The position numbers and the translations under genes were made by a program. A stretch of 28,186 bases of DNA, taken from positions 1-28,186 of IMG/VR virus record IMGVR_UViG_3300044712_000105. One strand, 5' to 3'. Source of the stretch: a virus. The notes beneath the pieces are model-generated. The model ran no database searches and had not been told where the DNA came from. It saw only the letters and a program-made list of their open reading frames with translations. Positions 26,896 through 28,186 of the stretch are shown in pieces (within the stretch, counting starts at the first letter, position 1; every line of letters begins with the position of its first letter).

Positions 26896-27111
26896 ATGAG
26901 TATAGCAGACCAAGTAGCTCAGCTAGAGGAAGACTTATCAGACACGGAAGCGGAACTTAATAAGGTTAAAGATGAACGAGATGAACTAGATGAGAAGCTA
27001 TACCAGTCAGAGGAGGAAGTAAAAGAGTTAGCTAAGTTTAAGGATTGGGTTGATAACACTTATCCCGATATAGCTTGTCAGTATGGTTGTGTTGTTGATG
27101 CAGGTTACTAG
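26896..27111 (+). CDS. Acidic coiled-coil protein (71 aa)
   Basis: ATG directly follows the VWA stop, with GGAGG upstream. Residues 1-48 form a clear coiled coil (MSIADQVAQLEEDLSDTEAE, LNKVKDERDELDEKLYQSEE), then FKDWVDNTYPDIACQYGCVV with two cysteines. Strongly acidic. Translational coupling suggests function with the VWA protein, perhaps as an oligomerising partner; inferred. Confidence 0.75.
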   Translation: MSIADQVAQLEEDLSDTEAELNKVKDERDELDEKLYQSEEEVKELAKFKDWVDNTYPDIACQYGCVVDAGY

Positions 27112-27122
27112 AGGAGAATTAA

Positions 27123-27281
27123 ATGAAAGAAAGAAACTTTAAGATGACTGATGCCTTTGAGTTGATGCACTGGCTTAGCGTTATGCACCCTGAGATATTC
27201 AAACAATGGGTTGCAGTTAAAGATGTTGAGCGTAGCGTTGAAGATGACTATGAGCTAGAGGAGGAAGATGATGGGGTATAG
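27123..27281 (+). CDS. Small acidic protein (52 aa)
   Basis: ATG 27123 with GAGGAG upstream; stop TAG 27279-27281 overlaps the next gene by 14 bp. MKERNFKMTDAFELMHWLSV, MHPEIFKQWVAVKDVERSVE then an acidic end (DDYELEEEDDGV). Helical, no family recognised. The ribosome site of the next gene lies in its acidic codons (GAGGAGGAAGATGATG). Confidence 0.65.
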   Translation: MKERNFKMTDAFELMHWLSVMHPEIFKQWVAVKDVERSVEDDYELEEEDDGV

Positions 27282-27663
27282 GTCAGAGGTTGCATACAAG
27301 ATAGAGTTTGCTAAGAAGGAGGACTTTTGGGGGTTTATCGCCGAGTCTAAGCTAGACCCCGAAACAGCTCTATGTTTTGACGAGGAGTCATGGGGTAAGG
27401 AATACTTCGAGGTTGATGAGGAGAAGTATGAGATTCGCTTCTTAGTAGATAGCGTTAAGTGGTATGAATCTTATGAGGATGTCCAATGCCATGAGAACTT
27501 ATGGGCTAAGGCAGAAGCTAGGTATGACGAGGAGCAAGTAGATGTGCAAGGTGCGTATGCTCGTATAGGTGAGGAGTCAGATGATGTGGATGAGAAGTTC
27601 TTCGGTGATGACCCGTATGAGATGGTGCGTGTTAGTAGGCAGATAGTGGTTGATTGGATGTAA
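27268..27663 (+). CDS. Acidic phage protein (131 aa)
   Basis: Start ATGATG at 27268 or 27271 after GAGGAGG. MMGYRSEVAYKIEFAKKEDF resembles the MGYRSEV---I start of a common phage protein of unknown role. It is rich in Asp, Glu and aromatic residues (WGKEYFEVDEEKYEIRFLVD, SVKWYESYEDVQ). The acidity could indicate DNA mimicry, but that is speculation from composition. The stop is followed at once by palindrome copy 8. Confidence 0.78.
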   Translation: MMGYRSEVAYKIEFAKKEDFWGFIAESKLDPETALCFDEESWGKEYFEVDEEKYEIRFLVDSVKWYESYEDVQCHENLWAKAEARYDEEQVDVQGAYARIGEESDDVDEKFFGDDPYEMVRVSRQIVVDWM

Positions 27664-27678
27664 TCGGGACTGTCCCGA
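27664..27678. promoter_or_regulatory. TCGGGACTGTCCCGA palindrome, copy 8
   Basis: Perfect copy, T at the centre, beginning right after the stop of the 131-aa gene and ending 23 nt before the ATG at 27702, just upstream of its AAAGG site. No clear promoter is seen 42-45 nt upstream, unlike copies 1, 4 and 6. Confidence 0.8.
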
Positions 27679-27701
27679 ATATAAACGGAAAGGAAATTAA
27701 A

Positions 27702-28186
27702 ATGAGTTATGGAAATTGGAACGCAAGAAGTCCTGAAGATGTTCAGCGTAGGAATGGTGTTAGAACAGATTTTGATATGGCAGTTAAACGCTATGAGTCT
27801 ATCAAGCCGTTGATTGGTAAGCGCAAGTCGTTAGATGTTAGACCTACTGGTGAGCGTGACCGAGCACACGAACGCATCGTTAAGGTTAGTGATACAGAGT
27901 ATTACCTGACTTGCTCCGAGTGGGGTTGGAGAGATAGACAAAGACTAGAGGGCAACAAAGTAGACCCTGAGCGTAGAAGTTTTACGCTTAAACAAGAAGG
28001 GGAGGTGGAAACTATCATTCTTCACCCCGCACAATACGGCTTCACAAGCCCATCAATTTTTTATTTTTATGACTACAATTTGCCACAAGGCATGGATATG
28101 CAAAAGTATAGAGGTTCTAACTATGTGCGTGTGCTTAAAGAAGATGGTGGGTATAACTTCTACCGAGCAGACAAGACAGACATTAC
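27702..28186 (+). CDS. Early protein, cut by the right end of the window
   Basis: Open frame of at least 161 codons from ATG 27702 (AAAGG site nine bases upstream) to the end of the window. MSYGNWNARSPEDVQRRNGV, then a charged region with YYLTCSEWGWRDRQRLEGNK and a beta-type part (ETIILHPAQYGFTSPSIFYF). No motif recognised. It starts a new unit behind palindrome copy 8. Confidence 0.8.
   Translation, partial: MSYGNWNARSPEDVQRRNGVRTDFDMAVKRYESIKPLIGKRKSLDVRPTGERDRAHERIVKVSDTEYYLTCSEWGWRDRQRLEGNKVDPERRSFTLKQEGEVETIILHPAQYGFTSPSIFYFYDYNLPQGMDMQKYRGSNYVRVLKEDGGYNFYRADKTDI

Noticed and set aside
19234-27678. Palindromes as intrinsic terminators
   Set aside because: No T-tract follows any copy, and several lie directly before start codons of the genes they would cut off.

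Overview
The window is part of the genome of a tailed double-stranded DNA bacteriophage (Caudoviricetes). It carries a large terminase, a portal, a putative scaffold, a major capsid protein, head-tail adaptors and tail fibres, plus an early region of tightly packed small genes. No integrase, host housekeeping gene, rRNA or tRNA was seen. Moderate to low GC, sigma70-type promoters and an rRNA-like boxA suggest a Gram-negative, probably proteobacterial host. No major tail or tape-measure gene is seen between the adaptors and fibres, which fits a short-tailed phage, but the module runs off the left end. Lysis and DNA replication genes were not recognised and probably lie outside.

Layout: positions 1-18676 are a late module on the minus strand. 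Read in transcription order it runs: small terminase candidate, large terminase, portal, a 62-aa protein, GroES-like co-chaperonin, scaffold-like protein, a 149-aa protein, decoration-type protein, major capsid, two virion-type proteins, a cluster of small Lys/Gly-rich proteins, two adaptors, Gly/Thr-rich tail proteins and two related tail fibres, the last cut by the window edge. A GNAT acetyltransferase and an HNH endonuclease interrupt it at 9468-10254 on the plus strand, closed off by a terminator that can work both ways.

Positions 18.68-19.27 kb are the divergence point. They hold a lone 41-aa minus-strand gene with its own leader and terminator, and promoters facing both ways.

Positions 19.27-28.19 kb are an early module on the plus strand. 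It contains an unknown 183-aa gene ending in a strong terminator; about 600 bp of origin-like repeats; a ribbon-helix-helix regulator and an HTH-like protein; a consensus sigma70 promoter (TTGACA-17-TATAAT) driving a roughly 490-nt structured leader with a boxA-like element; a chain of overlapping very small genes, five junctions of which share one repeated sequence; then a three-part DUF3150-like / MoxR-type ATPase / VWA-metallopeptidase set and several acidic proteins.

The most striking feature is a 15-bp palindrome, TCGGGACWGTCCCGA. Five perfect and three near-perfect copies (plus one weaker match) are spread through the early module and none was seen in the late module. At three promoters it lies 42-45 nt downstream of the -10 box, and at four places just upstream of a ribosome binding site. 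It looks like a phage-wide regulatory element, either a DNA operator or an RNA hairpin. The small-gene array with a shared junction sequence and the ATPase/VWA triad are the other two observations most worth following up.
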